A DNA stretch of 22,389 bases, from positions 1 to 22,389 of the forward strand of contig CALXAZ010000181.1 in assembly GCA_944386395.1 (NCBI GenBank), given 5' to 3'. Below are positions 1-9,345 of the stretch, piece after piece. The notes beneath the pieces were generated by a model, which did no database searches, was not told the DNA's origin, and was given only the letters and a program-made list of their open reading frames with translations. Numbering within the stretch: the stretch's first letter is position 1; every line of letters begins with the position of its first letter. The position numbers and the translations under genes are program-made. The DNA is from an uncultured Clostridia bacterium. GTDB taxonomy: Bacteria; Bacillota; Clostridia; Oscillospirales; JAAYOS01.

Positions 1-63
1 AGAAATTTTTGTCAACTACTTTTTTGAAATTTTTTGAAATTTATCCTATTTTCTCTTCGTCGG

Positions 64-92
64 TTGAAAGGTGTCTGCTTTTATTGTATAAT
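64..92 (+). promoter_or_regulatory. Promoter of the aminoglycoside adenylyltransferase gene
   Basis: A -35 box TTGAAA (64-69) and a perfect -10 box TATAAT (87-92) are separated by 17 bases. Transcription would start near base 99 and give a leader of about 55 bases before the ATG at 155. This is a canonical vegetative sigma promoter, so the gene has its own start site inside the window. Confidence 0.75.
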
Positions 93-154
93 TTTGGTGC
101 TTTGCGGCTATCCCATTAATACTATTGGTCATGAAAGAAGCAAAGGAGATCTTT

Positions 155-1021
155 ATGAGAAGCGAAAAGGAAATGTTTGATCTTATCTGCAGCTATGCCT
201 TAAATGACGATAGAGTCCGGGCCGTATTGTTAAACGGTTCCCGCGCAAATCCAAATATCCGAAAAGACATTTTTCAAGACTACGATATAACATATTTTGT
301 TACCGAGTTCGACTCGTTCAAAGCTGATCACAGCTGGATAGATGTTTTTGGAGAACGTCTTATCCTTCAAATGCCATGGACATTTTCAACAGAGACAGAT
401 GATTATTTCAATTATCTTATCCAATTTACAGATGGTACTCGCATCGATCTTACCATGAGGCTCATATCTGATGCCAATAAAGAAAGCTACCAGGGCGACG
501 GGCTTAATATAGTATTACTTGACAAGGACGGTCTGCTCTCTTTTATACAACCCCCAAACGATACTGCCTACCACATTGTAAAACCTACTGCACAGCGCTT
601 TTTTGAAGTATGCAATGAATTTTTCTGGGTAAGCTGCTACGTTGCTAAAGGCATATGGCGCAAAGAGCTTCCATATGCGATGTATACCTATTATCATTAC
701 ACAAGAGATGCCTTTGAAGAAATGACAAACTGGTACATAGGAGATTTACACGGATTTACACTCTCTGTACGAAAAAATGGAAAATTATATCAACATCTTT
801 TACCTTCAGGTATCTGGAAAAAGTTTGTATCTACATATCCTTTTGGAGACTACAACAGTATATGGGATTCCCTCTTTCAGATGTGCGAACTTTTTACTCT
901 TTTTGCTAGAGCCGTTGCAAAAGATTTCGGATTTGAATCTTACGAAAGTGAATGGGCTAATGTGATTGAATATCTGAAACATATTCGGCAGCTTCCTCCC
1001 GATGCTAAGGAAATACGCTAA
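155..1021 (+). CDS. Aminoglycoside 6-adenylyltransferase family protein (ANT(6)/AadE-like)
   Basis: The 288-residue product aligns by eye along its whole length with ANT(6)/AadE streptomycin adenylyltransferases, which transfer AMP from ATP to the drug's 6-hydroxyl in the cytosol. The start MRSEKEM is the usual family N-terminus. The nucleotidyltransferase core is visible as NGSRANPNIRKDIFQDYD (residues 27-44), with D42 and D44 as metal-binding Asp and a third acidic position in GTRIDLT (D98). The ATG at 155 is chosen because AAAGGAG (142-148) sits six bases upstream; an in-frame ATG at 131 lacks such a site. It is a single-gene unit with its own promoter, and a hairpin follows. By eye it is more AT-rich than gdhA or gapA. 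Divergence from AadE is clear, so it may be an intrinsic chromosomal homologue with weak or different activity. The family call is secure; resistance is not shown. Confidence 0.9.
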   Translation: MRSEKEMFDLICSYALNDDRVRAVLLNGSRANPNIRKDIFQDYDITYFVTEFDSFKADHSWIDVFGERLILQMPWTFSTETDDYFNYLIQFTDGTRIDLTMRLISDANKESYQGDGLNIVLLDKDGLLSFIQPPNDTAYHIVKPTAQRFFEVCNEFFWVSCYVAKGIWRKELPYAMYTYYHYTRDAFEEMTNWYIGDLHGFTLSVRKNGKLYQHLLPSGIWKKFVSTYPFGDYNSIWDSLFQMCELFTLFARAVAKDFGFESYESEWANVIEYLKHIRQLPPDAKEIR

Positions 1022-1080
1022 CAGCAAAACTTTGACCCGACCTGTTATTCCGTTTGCCAAAACTACATATCAATATTTAG

Positions 1081-1112
1081 GCTCCCTACCGCTCATGCAG
1101 AAGGGAGCTTTT
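1081..1112 (+). terminator. Hairpin terminator after the adenylyltransferase gene
   Basis: GCTCCCT (1081-1087) pairs with AGGGAGC (1102-1108) around a 14-base loop, followed by TTTTAT. It lies 60 bases after the stop codon and just before the end of the convergent MFS gene, so it insulates the two. The stem is only 7 bp and the T-tract is short. Confidence 0.55.
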
Positions 1113-1117
1113 ATACA

Positions 1118-2329
1118 TCAATCAGCGTCTTTTATGATCCCCAGCTTTTTCAATTTTGGAGAAAGCAGTGAAAGATGTACTACCCCAGACAAAGCCATAC
1201 ATGTCGCAGCAGCAATATAAGTTATTGTATAACCGAAGGAATTTGAAATCATTCCCCATGTCATTGCACCGGTACCATTTCCCAAATCACTGAAAAGACC
1301 ATGTGTAGCACTTGCCGTTCCCCTTCTCTCAGGCTTACATATTTTGAATACAATAACCTGTATTAGCGGCAGCGCAAGCCCGTTTCCGATACCGGCAAGC
1401 ACTCCCGCTATAATTAGCACCCATACGGACTGTGCCCACGCTATCAATATCAATGAAACAGTCATGCTGACAATACCAAACATTATTATGCTCGAATATG
1501 TAAACTTCTTCGTAAGCGCACTGTTTATCAATCGCGTTCCAAGCATCACAAGGCTATTCACCGTAAAATATATTGCAACATTTTCTATTCCACGTTCTAT
1601 CCCACATGCAGTAAGATAATTGCTCGATGCACTAAGAGCGAACATCTTAACCATTGCAACAAGCGCCGGTACTACAACCGCTATTTCTATCAGCGCAAGT
1701 GGATTAAACTTGACCTGTTTTCCATTTTCATTTGTCCCCTTTTGATACACAGGTTTTACATTGCTTCTGATCCCTATAAGCACCACTCCTCCTATAAACC
1801 CCATTATACCCATAACTATAAATAGAACACGAAAGCCAAATGTACGGCTAAGATATACTCCAAGCGCCGGAGCAACGCTCCCCGCAAGCGAACTTGACAC
1901 TCCGTAATATCCTACCCCATCCACCAATCTTTCTTGTGGTACAACATCTGCAAGCAGAGTCTGTGCGGACACAAGGTAGAATCCCAGCGCCACTCCATAC
2001 AATATTCTTACCATAAATAGAAGAGGTATATTAAGAGCAATATTGTACATAAGTGTCACCACGGCAAAGGATATGCCGCCGGCAATTACTATCGGGCGCC
2101 TTCCTATCCTGTCAATAAGATTTCCACTTATTGGTCTAGCTATCATAGATACTGCTGTCAAGGCACCAGCCATCGCCCCTGCAACAGCGTTATTTCCCCC
2201 GATATCTGCTACATACAACGGAAGTATTGACAAAAATATCGAATGAGCGCCAGCAGCAACCAGATTTGAAATCAGCACCAGTATATAATCTCTATTCCAA
2301 AGCCTTGGTTTGACTTTTTGTTTCTCCAT
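1118..2329 (-). CDS. MFS transporter, DHA1-like drug/metabolite exporter
   Basis: The 403-residue protein has the length and hydrophobicity of a 12-helix major facilitator superfamily exporter. The diagnostic loop 2-3 motif A is intact as GNLIDRIGRRP (residues 69-79), preceded by ARP. A long cytoplasmic loop (about residues 190-215) divides the two six-helix halves. Members of the DHA1 group usually export drugs, sugars or metabolites by proton antiport in the inner membrane; the substrate cannot be read from sequence. The ATG is supported by GGAGGG eight to ten bases upstream. It has two candidate promoters of its own and converges with the adenylyltransferase gene. Adjacency to an aminoglycoside-modifying homologue is suggestive but the genes are not co-transcribed. 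Confidence 0.85.
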   Translation of the reverse strand: MEKQKVKPRLWNRDYILVLISNLVAAGAHSIFLSILPLYVADIGGNNAVAGAMAGALTAVSMIARPISGNLIDRIGRRPIVIAGGISFAVVTLMYNIALNIPLLFMVRILYGVALGFYLVSAQTLLADVVPQERLVDGVGYYGVSSSLAGSVAPALGVYLSRTFGFRVLFIVMGIMGFIGGVVLIGIRSNVKPVYQKGTNENGKQVKFNPLALIEIAVVVPALVAMVKMFALSASSNYLTACGIERGIENVAIYFTVNSLVMLGTRLINSALTKKFTYSSIIMFGIVSMTVSLILIAWAQSVWVLIIAGVLAGIGNGLALPLIQVIVFKICKPERRGTASATHGLFSDLGNGTGAMTWGMISNSFGYTITYIAAATCMALSGVVHLSLLSPKLKKLGIIKDAD

Positions 2330-2419
2330 AGCACCCTCCGTCTTATAAATTTGAGATAGATAAGCAAATATAAAAACGCCAATTCTTTTATTAGTATTTT
2401 TATTTAACTTATTGGTGCT

Positions 2420-2448
2420 ATTTTAGCATTTTAGAAATATATAGTCAA
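2420..2448 (-). promoter_or_regulatory. Proximal promoter of the MFS gene
   Basis: Read on the minus strand: TTGACT (2448-2443), a 17-base spacer and TAAAAT (2425-2420), with TGC before the -10 (extended -10). The -10 lies inside the small inverted repeat GCTAAAATAGC, a possible operator. Confidence 0.65.
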
Positions 2449-2466
2449 TTTTATAAAAGTCTTAAA

Positions 2467-2495
2467 ATTATATCAGAATATCTCATTTTTCTCAA
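2467..2495 (-). promoter_or_regulatory. Distal promoter of the MFS gene
   Basis: Read on the minus strand: TTGAGA (2495-2490), a 17-base spacer and perfect TATAAT (2472-2467), with TGA before the -10. It lies about 47 bases upstream of the proximal promoter, so the gene appears to have tandem start sites. Confidence 0.6.
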
Positions 2496-2534
2496 AGTCA
2501 AATTTTTGAGAATTATATGCAACAAACTGCTACA

Positions 2535-2566
2535 AGAAAAGAGGGACCATATGGTCCCTCTTTTCT
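2535..2566 (-). terminator. gdhA terminator (perfect palindrome)
   Basis: A perfect 32-base palindrome with 16-bp arms is centred between 2550 and 2551. The core is GAGGGACCAT/ATGGTCCCTC flanked by A and T runs, so it can terminate in either direction. It lies 17 bases after the gdhA stop codon. Confidence 0.85.
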
Positions 2567-2582
2567 CTCTTATCAACATGCT

Positions 2583-3962
<1,380 letters not shown>

Positions 3963-3977
3963 CTACTACGTGGATAT

Positions 3978-4006
3978 ATTCTACCATGCCAAGAAACATT
4001 TTACAA
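3978..4006 (-). promoter_or_regulatory. gdhA promoter
   Basis: Read on the minus strand: TTGTAA (4006-4001), 17 bases, TAGAAT (3983-3978), with TGG before the -10 as an extended -10 element. The start site would be about 40 bases upstream of the gdhA ATG. Confidence 0.65.
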
Positions 4007-4036
4007 GTTTCATATTAAAAAATTTCAAAAAATAGC

Positions 4037-4071
4037 AAAAGGTCCCACAGCATAAAACTGCGGGACCTTTT
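4037..4071 (-). terminator. Terminator of the parvulin foldase gene
   Basis: AAAAGGTCCC-CAG (4037-4050) pairs with CTG-GGGACCTTTT (4058-4071), with one internal mismatch and a 7-base loop. It lies nine bases after the foldase stop codon and has T-runs on both strands. Confidence 0.85.
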
Positions 4072-4079
4072 CAACTCAT

Positions 4080-5627
4080 TTACGCCGGCAAACCTACTGC
4101 CATCTCGCCTATAAAGTGCTCCTTTAGCGGATACTTTTCATAAGCTGTCTCGGTATAGGTGTTGTAATCCTCGTTTCTAAGGGCTGTCTCAACCTGAACG
4201 GTCCAATAAGCCGGTCCCTCCGAAACATAATACATTATATGATATCCATACGGACTCTCGACTATGCCTGTATCCCCAGGCTGGCGAGATGCATCAAACA
4301 GCCAGTTCTCAAAGTTTTCTACCATCTGACCCTTATATACATCTTCATACAAACCGCCATTTGTATTGGAACCAGCATCGTCTGAGAACTCATTTGCAAG
4401 CTCGGCAAACGAATCCTCGGTTGCCTCCCCACTCTTCCAATCCTCAAGTATCTGCTCTGCCTCTTCTAGCGCGGCAGCCTTCTGCTCGTCTGTTGCTTCG
4501 GAAGCATCCTCATCCAGTTCAAAGTTCACAAGGATATGCCGCACATTTCTTGTCCTGTAATCATTGCGATAACGATCCTTCAGGAAAAGAACATAATATC
4601 CACTATCTGTCTCAACAACCCCACAGTCGCCTATGACACGATCAGAGCTGAATAGCCAATCAGCAAGGTCTGTACTTGATGCAGAAAGGCTTGAATAAGT
4701 CGCCTCTGTTATGAGTGAATAATCCGGATCCTCATATTTTTCCTTTGAGTCCTCGTCAGCATATTGTATCGCCTGTGTATCAAAACTCGTCTCATCGGAC
4801 ACCGCCCCTGCCATCATCGCCGAAAGAGACTGAGCCTCACTTTTTGCTGCAGCTATATCTGCATCGGTCGGATTCTCCGAATCTGGTACCGACGAAAAGA
4901 AAAAGTATTTGTAATCGACAAGGTCAAAATTATTTGTATTCTCGTCATAATAAGCAGTTATTTCGTCTTCTGTATATTCTGGAGTATTGTATACCTCTGT
5001 TCCGTACTGATCAGCCAGATAATTTTCTTCTGCAATACGCATATACTCATCAGGGGTCATTTTATCCCCATAATACGCAGACAGATACGTTTCGTACGTC
5101 ATCTCGCTATCGGCAACGCTCTGCTTGAGAGACTCTATATCCTCCTCAAGTCTTGTCCGGTTTTCCTCTGAGAGCGTAACCCCTGCAGCAGCTGCTTCTC
5201 CGACAAACATCTTTGTCTCTCTGAGGGTAGAAACCGCGCTCTGCCTGAAATATTCGTGCCATGTTATGCTACTGTCAAACGCACACTGCTGGCTATCGAG
5301 CGGAGCCGAAGTATCTATTCCCATATAGCTGATATAATCTCCATAGCTGTTAATAAAAGAGAGGTAAGTATTTACATAGTAATAATTGACCTCATGCGCA
5401 TATATTTTCTCGTCACCCACAGTAACTGCCGCAAATTTACCGCTGCCTACTACATTCTGAAATATTGCTGTTCCAAGCGAAATCACAAGGACTACCGCAA
5501 CAATTATCCCAAAAATACCGTACATGCGGTCATTATTTTTCGGGCTTTTCTTCTTTTCCGGAGAGACGGTAAGTCCGTCTACCGATCGATCTGTTTTGCG
5601 CTGTTTCTTTTCACGCGAAGCGCTCAT
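4080..5627 (-). CDS. Membrane-anchored parvulin-type peptidyl-prolyl isomerase (PrsA/SurA-like foldase)
   Basis: The 515-residue protein has a basic cytoplasmic N-terminus (1-34), one transmembrane helix (about 36-57) and a large extracytoplasmic part. The C-terminal parvulin domain is clear at about 363-467: VRHILVNFE, FAELANEFSDD, NTNGGLY and SPYGYHIMYY. A second, degenerate parvulin-like unit seems to precede it at about 237-350 (DYKYFFFSS to SGYYVLFLKD). Residues 70-235 resemble the helical chaperone part of SurA/PrsA proteins. Such proteins assist folding of secreted proteins at the membrane surface. No lipobox Cys is present, so it is a signal-anchor protein, not a PrsA lipoprotein. The start has GAGAGGA about ten bases upstream. 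The gene lies downstream of tRNA-Gln and no independent promoter was found. Family certain; substrate unknown. Confidence 0.9.
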   Translation of the reverse strand: MSASREKKQRKTDRSVDGLTVSPEKKKSPKNNDRMYGIFGIIVAVVLVISLGTAIFQNVVGSGKFAAVTVGDEKIYAHEVNYYYVNTYLSFINSYGDYISYMGIDTSAPLDSQQCAFDSSITWHEYFRQSAVSTLRETKMFVGEAAAAGVTLSEENRTRLEEDIESLKQSVADSEMTYETYLSAYYGDKMTPDEYMRIAEENYLADQYGTEVYNTPEYTEDEITAYYDENTNNFDLVDYKYFFFSSVPDSENPTDADIAAAKSEAQSLSAMMAGAVSDETSFDTQAIQYADEDSKEKYEDPDYSLITEATYSSLSASSTDLADWLFSSDRVIGDCGVVETDSGYYVLFLKDRYRNDYRTRNVRHILVNFELDEDASEATDEQKAAALEEAEQILEDWKSGEATEDSFAELANEFSDDAGSNTNGGLYEDVYKGQMVENFENWLFDASRQPGDTGIVESPYGYHIMYYVSEGPAYWTVQVETALRNEDYNTYTETAYEKYPLKEHFIGEMAVGLPA

Positions 5628-5685
5628 CCAGACACATCCTCTCTATTTTGATTTCCTCTCTTCCAAACCACAGGAAGATGTAAAG

Positions 5686-5716
5686 AAAGGCTTTGAGCGT
5701 ATACCCAAAGCCTTTT
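5686..5716 (-). terminator. Hairpin after tRNA-Gln
   Basis: AAAGGCTTTG (5686-5695) pairs perfectly with CAAAGCCTTT (5706-5715) around a 10-base loop. On the minus strand it begins two to three bases after the tRNA CCA end and is followed by a short interrupted T-tract (TTTCTTT). It is a probable tRNA terminator with possible read-through into the foldase gene. Confidence 0.6.
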
Positions 5717-5717
5717 A

Positions 5718-5791
5718 TGGCTGCGGGAGAAGGATTTGAACCCTCACAAACAGAGTCAGAGTCTGCCGTGCTACCCTTACACAATCCCGCA
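5718..5791 (-). tRNA. tRNA-Gln (anticodon CUG), CCA encoded
   Basis: The 74-base minus-strand sequence folds as a complete cloverleaf. The acceptor stem is TGCGGGA/TCCCGCA with discriminator G and encoded CCA. The D-arm is GTGT/GCAC, the anticodon stem GCAGA/TCTGT with loop CTCTGAC, and the T-arm GAGGG/CCTTC with loop TTCAAAT. The anticodon CTG reads CAG glutamine codons only, so a UUG isoacceptor should exist elsewhere. It has its own promoter immediately upstream and a hairpin immediately downstream. Confidence 0.95.
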
Positions 5792-5804
5792 ACAAGCATG
5801 ATGT

Positions 5805-5834
5805 ATATTACACCAAAACACACCCTCTTGTCAA
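5805..5834 (-). promoter_or_regulatory. tRNA-Gln promoter
   Basis: Read on the minus strand: consensus TTGACA (5834-5829), an 18-base spacer and TAATAT (5810-5805). The predicted start is a few bases before the tRNA 5' end at 5791, as expected for a tRNA gene. Confidence 0.7.
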
Positions 5835-5987
5835 GTGGGTTCTGAAAATTTTTTCTCTGTTTTTGTATTTTTATGTGTTCTGCCCTCGATTCTCAGCTTT
5901 TCCCTTATTCATTGCTCTTCCTGTCATGCGATTATATCATATATTCTGCATTTTTCTTCTACATATTCTCGTCTAACTGAGAAACGC

Positions 5988-6015
5988 AAAAGAGGGCGGA
6001 ATGCCGCCCTCTTTT
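5988..6015 (-). terminator. gapA terminator
   Basis: A 12-bp perfect stem, AAAAGAGGGCGG (5988-5999) with CCGCCCTCTTTT (6004-6015), closes a 4-base loop. It sits about 17 bases after the gapA stop. GC-rich core with A/T-run flanks. Confidence 0.9.
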
Positions 6016-6032
6016 AATTTTTAAAGCCTATA

Positions 6033-7064
<1,032 letters not shown>

Positions 7065-7076
7065 TTATTGCTTGAA

Positions 7077-7133
7077 GCGGCAATCAATCCATATGCACTT
7101 AAAACACGGAAACGCATAAGAATTGATCACCGC
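7077..7133 (-). promoter_or_regulatory. Stem-loop in the gapA 5' leader
   Basis: On the minus strand GCGGTGATCAAT (7133-7122) pairs with ATTGATTGCCGC (7088-7077): 12 bp, two of them G-U. A second 5-bp stem (7118-7114 with 7096-7092) fits inside the loop. It would begin about five bases after the predicted transcription start and end about 18 bases before the ribosome binding site. A 5'-terminal hairpin could stabilise the mRNA or act as a regulatory site. Confidence 0.55.
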
Positions 7134-7144
7134 TCCCGCCTGAT

Positions 7145-7173
7145 ATTATATAACATCGGCAGTCAGGATACAA
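7145..7173 (-). promoter_or_regulatory. gapA promoter
   Basis: Read on the minus strand: TTGTAT (7173-7168), 17 bases, perfect TATAAT (7150-7145). Transcription would start near 7138, giving a leader of about 95 bases. Confidence 0.75.
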
Positions 7174-7410
7174 GCATTTTTTTACGCTTTTTTGTTCCTT
7201 GTTAAAATTTTGGCAACTTGTTCAATTTTTGGGCTTTACAGGATTTTTGGCAGTATAGTTTTCTCTATTTTGCATACATTATTACTTTGTTATGAAATTC
7301 TTACCTTTCTACAGCAAGAACTTTTCTCAAATATATGCATAATATCTAACTTTTTGCGCAAAAAACATGTAGCGCGTTATAATTTTTGATCTTGCATAAC
7401 AACGCACCAC

Positions 7411-7455
7411 TTGCTATTTTCTGTTTTTGAAATATAATATCCTTAGTGGGATAAT
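7411..7455 (+). promoter_or_regulatory. Overlapping promoter candidates for the kinase-like/TraX operon
   Basis: Two overlapping -35/-10 pairs are visible: TTGCTA (7411-7416), 16 bases, TATAAT (7433-7438); and TTGAAA (7427-7432), 17 bases, GATAAT (7450-7455). A third, weaker pair with an 18-base spacer lies upstream (7354-7383). Which is used cannot be decided from sequence. Confidence 0.55.
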
Positions 7456-7484
7456 ATTTTTACTCTTTTATATGGAGGCAGGCT

Positions 7485-8612
7485 GTGACAAAAATACAAA
7501 AACAACTTCTTATGGGCTATAACTCATCTTCTGACTTCGTCCTGGCTGTGGAAAACGGCAAGGTGGTCTTTTCAAACAATGCCACAGGCGGACGCTTTGT
7601 GGGTGATTCTATCATGCTCGTTTTTGGAGAAGAAACAGCGGAGATTGTCTGCTCCTGCATATCCTCTGGAGAAAGCTTTTCCGGAACCGGTATCCGTTTT
7701 CTGGAGCACGAATGCCGTCTTGATATATATCCGGGAAGTAGCATTTCAGTCCTCATCTTCTCTCCTACTGACGGTAATAAGCCTTCCCTCTTTCCCCCTC
7801 CCTCAATATCACTTCTGTCTTCTGAAATGCGAAACTATCTGTCAAATATTATGGCATCCCTGAAATTTATGCCTCCAAAAAGCTCTATGAGCCCAAAATC
7901 AGCCCGATATTTTTCTGCTATCGAGCAGAGCTGCTTTGAGCTGTCACGTATAAATAACAACATAAGCGATTATGTCAGATTTTTTGACCCGGCTTTTACA
8001 CCTTCCCTAAAACTTGAAAACATGTGTCAAACCTGCAAATTCTGCGTCGATGAGTCCCGACCCATACTTGCCGAGCTTGGCATTCCAATATACGAACGTA
8101 TTCCGGAAAGTATATCCGAATCGATACTTTTCTGTTATGATGAACAGCTTATAGAGCGTGTAATATTCAATCTTCTTTCAAATTCTGCAAAATATACACG
8201 TCCTGGCAACTATATAGAGCTATCTGTTCATTCTGTTGAAAAAAATTGCATACTTAACATCTCTGATCATGGTTCCGGCTTCGACAGTTCGCGGCTTGCC
8301 TCTGCCTTTAGTCAGTTTACCTCAGAAGATATTCCTGCTCCGGGAACAAACTATGGCATTGGTCTTGCGCTCTGCCGGCGTATAATTGAGCTCCATAACG
8401 GGCGTATGCTGATAGAAAGCAAGGTCGGCGAGGGAACAACGGTCTCAATATCACTCCCCATTGTAAAGCCTCTCCACACAAATCTGGGCTCTCCAGATAC
8501 TGTTTTCCGGGATTATGCAAACGGATTTCCACGTGCGCTGCTTGAATTTTCCACTGCCCTCGAGCCTGATACCTTTGGAAAGTTGCTCGACCGGGCGCGA
8601 AACAGACGTTGA
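7485..8612 (+). CDS. Cytosolic sensor histidine kinase-like protein lacking the phospho-acceptor His
   Basis: The 375-residue protein has no signal peptide or membrane helix. Residues 15-95 look PAS-like (ENGKVVFSN). Residues 108-168 match the two helices of a HisKA dimerisation domain, but the usual SHExRxxL is SSEMRNYL, with Ser113 in place of the phosphorylated His. The HATPase_c domain (about 215-327) is well preserved: N box ERVIFNLLSNSAKYT, G1 DHGSGF (261-266) and G2 GTNYGIGLAL (287-296). About 45 extra residues follow. The start is a GTG at 7485 with GGAGG six bases upstream. It overlaps the TraX-like gene by four bases; no response regulator is adjacent. ATP binding is likely, but normal autophosphorylation is doubtful. 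It may be a pseudokinase, an anti-sigma-like kinase or an allosteric ATP sensor. Confidence 0.85.
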   Translation: MTKIQKQLLMGYNSSSDFVLAVENGKVVFSNNATGGRFVGDSIMLVFGEETAEIVCSCISSGESFSGTGIRFLEHECRLDIYPGSSISVLIFSPTDGNKPSLFPPPSISLLSSEMRNYLSNIMASLKFMPPKSSMSPKSARYFSAIEQSCFELSRINNNISDYVRFFDPAFTPSLKLENMCQTCKFCVDESRPILAELGIPIYERIPESISESILFCYDEQLIERVIFNLLSNSAKYTRPGNYIELSVHSVEKNCILNISDHGSGFDSSRLASAFSQFTSEDIPAPGTNYGIGLALCRRIIELHNGRMLIESKVGEGTTVSISLPIVKPLHTNLGSPDTVFRDYANGFPRALLEFSTALEPDTFGKLLDRARNRR

Positions 8613-9295
8613 GCCCCCCATTTACTACCGGCATCGACCGAGCCGGTCTGTCCGGATTTTCCCTTAAGTTCATTGCCATCGTTGCAATGGCTATCGATCA
8701 TGTTGGAGCCGTGTTCTTTCCAACTGCATATATTCTGCGCTTTATTGGGCGGTTAACACTTCCAATCATGGCTTTCCTCATATCTGAGGGATATTTCCAT
8801 ACACGAAACAAAAAAAAATATTTTTTTCGGTTGCTTCTCTTTGGGCTAATATCACAATTCCCGTTTTCTATGGCATTTAGCACTAGCTCTGGAAATATAA
8901 TGTTTACTCTGGCACTTTCCGTCCTAGCCTTGAGCGTACTGGACAGCCAGAAGTTCAGGTTTTTTAAGATCCCCGTGGTATGCTTTCTTATATTTCTCAC
9001 CTGCTTCTGCGACTGGCCTATTTTTGGAATACTTTATGTTATATTTTTCAACAGGTACCGTGGTGATTTCAGAATGCAGTGTGTCGCATTCTCTCTTATC
9101 TCCATTGCAATGATGCTTGTTTTTGCCTCTTCATATCTTATGCACCCTGCCGGTTTATATCATTTGGGTGTATTTATGGCTCTGCCGATCCTTAGCCTTT
9201 ACAACGGAGAAAGAGGGCACGATTCACGTTGGCTTTTTTATTTGTTTTATCCTCTTCATCTTCTTGCTATTTCGGTTTTTGTATATCTTTTATAG
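8609..9295 (+). CDS. TraX-like integral membrane protein
   Basis: The roughly 228-residue, strongly hydrophobic protein has seven to eight predicted membrane helices. It begins with the pattern of the TraX family (PF05857): LSGFSLKFIAIVAMAIDHVG, then RFIGRLTLPIMAF and EGYFHTRN. TraX of the F plasmid acetylates pilin. In Bacillota chromosomes the family occurs without conjugation genes and its role is unknown; none are seen here. No ATG precedes the conserved IDH block, so a TTG at 8609 overlapping the kinase-like stop codon (TTGA) is taken as the start, implying translational coupling. There is no good ribosome binding site. Runs of nine A and seven T (8810-8827) lie in the coding region. Family fairly sure; exact start less so. 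Confidence 0.75.
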   Translation: MSPPFTTGIDRAGLSGFSLKFIAIVAMAIDHVGAVFFPTAYILRFIGRLTLPIMAFLISEGYFHTRNKKKYFFRLLLFGLISQFPFSMAFSTSSGNIMFTLALSVLALSVLDSQKFRFFKIPVVCFLIFLTCFCDWPIFGILYVIFFNRYRGDFRMQCVAFSLISIAMMLVFASSYLMHPAGLYHLGVFMALPILSLYNGERGHDSRWLFYLFYPLHLLAISVFVYLL

Positions 9296-9302
9296 AAAAC
9301 AA

Positions 9303-9331
9303 GGTCCTGCCCAGAGCCTTTGGGCAGGACC
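9303..9331. terminator. Shared bidirectional terminator
   Basis: GGTCCTGCCC (9303-9312) pairs perfectly with GGGCAGGACC (9322-9331) around a 9-base loop. A TCTTTCT tail follows on plus and a T-rich tail on minus. It lies between the convergent ends of the TraX-like and dehydrogenase genes. Confidence 0.85.
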
Positions 9332-9345
9332 TCTTTCTATTCATT

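Noticed and set aside
125..154. Earlier in-frame starts (TTG at 125, ATG at 131) for the adenylyltransferase
   Set aside because: They lack a ribosome binding site and place AAAGGAG inside the coding region. The ATG at 155 is correctly spaced and gives the family N-terminus.
5611..5823. A 70-codon minus-strand frame over the tRNA
   Set aside because: It reads through tRNA-Gln and its promoter; a real tRNA explains the sequence.
8609..9295. TraX-like gene as evidence of a conjugative element
   Set aside because: No relaxase, coupling protein, pilus genes or integrase is present, and the flanking genes are chromosomal housekeeping genes.
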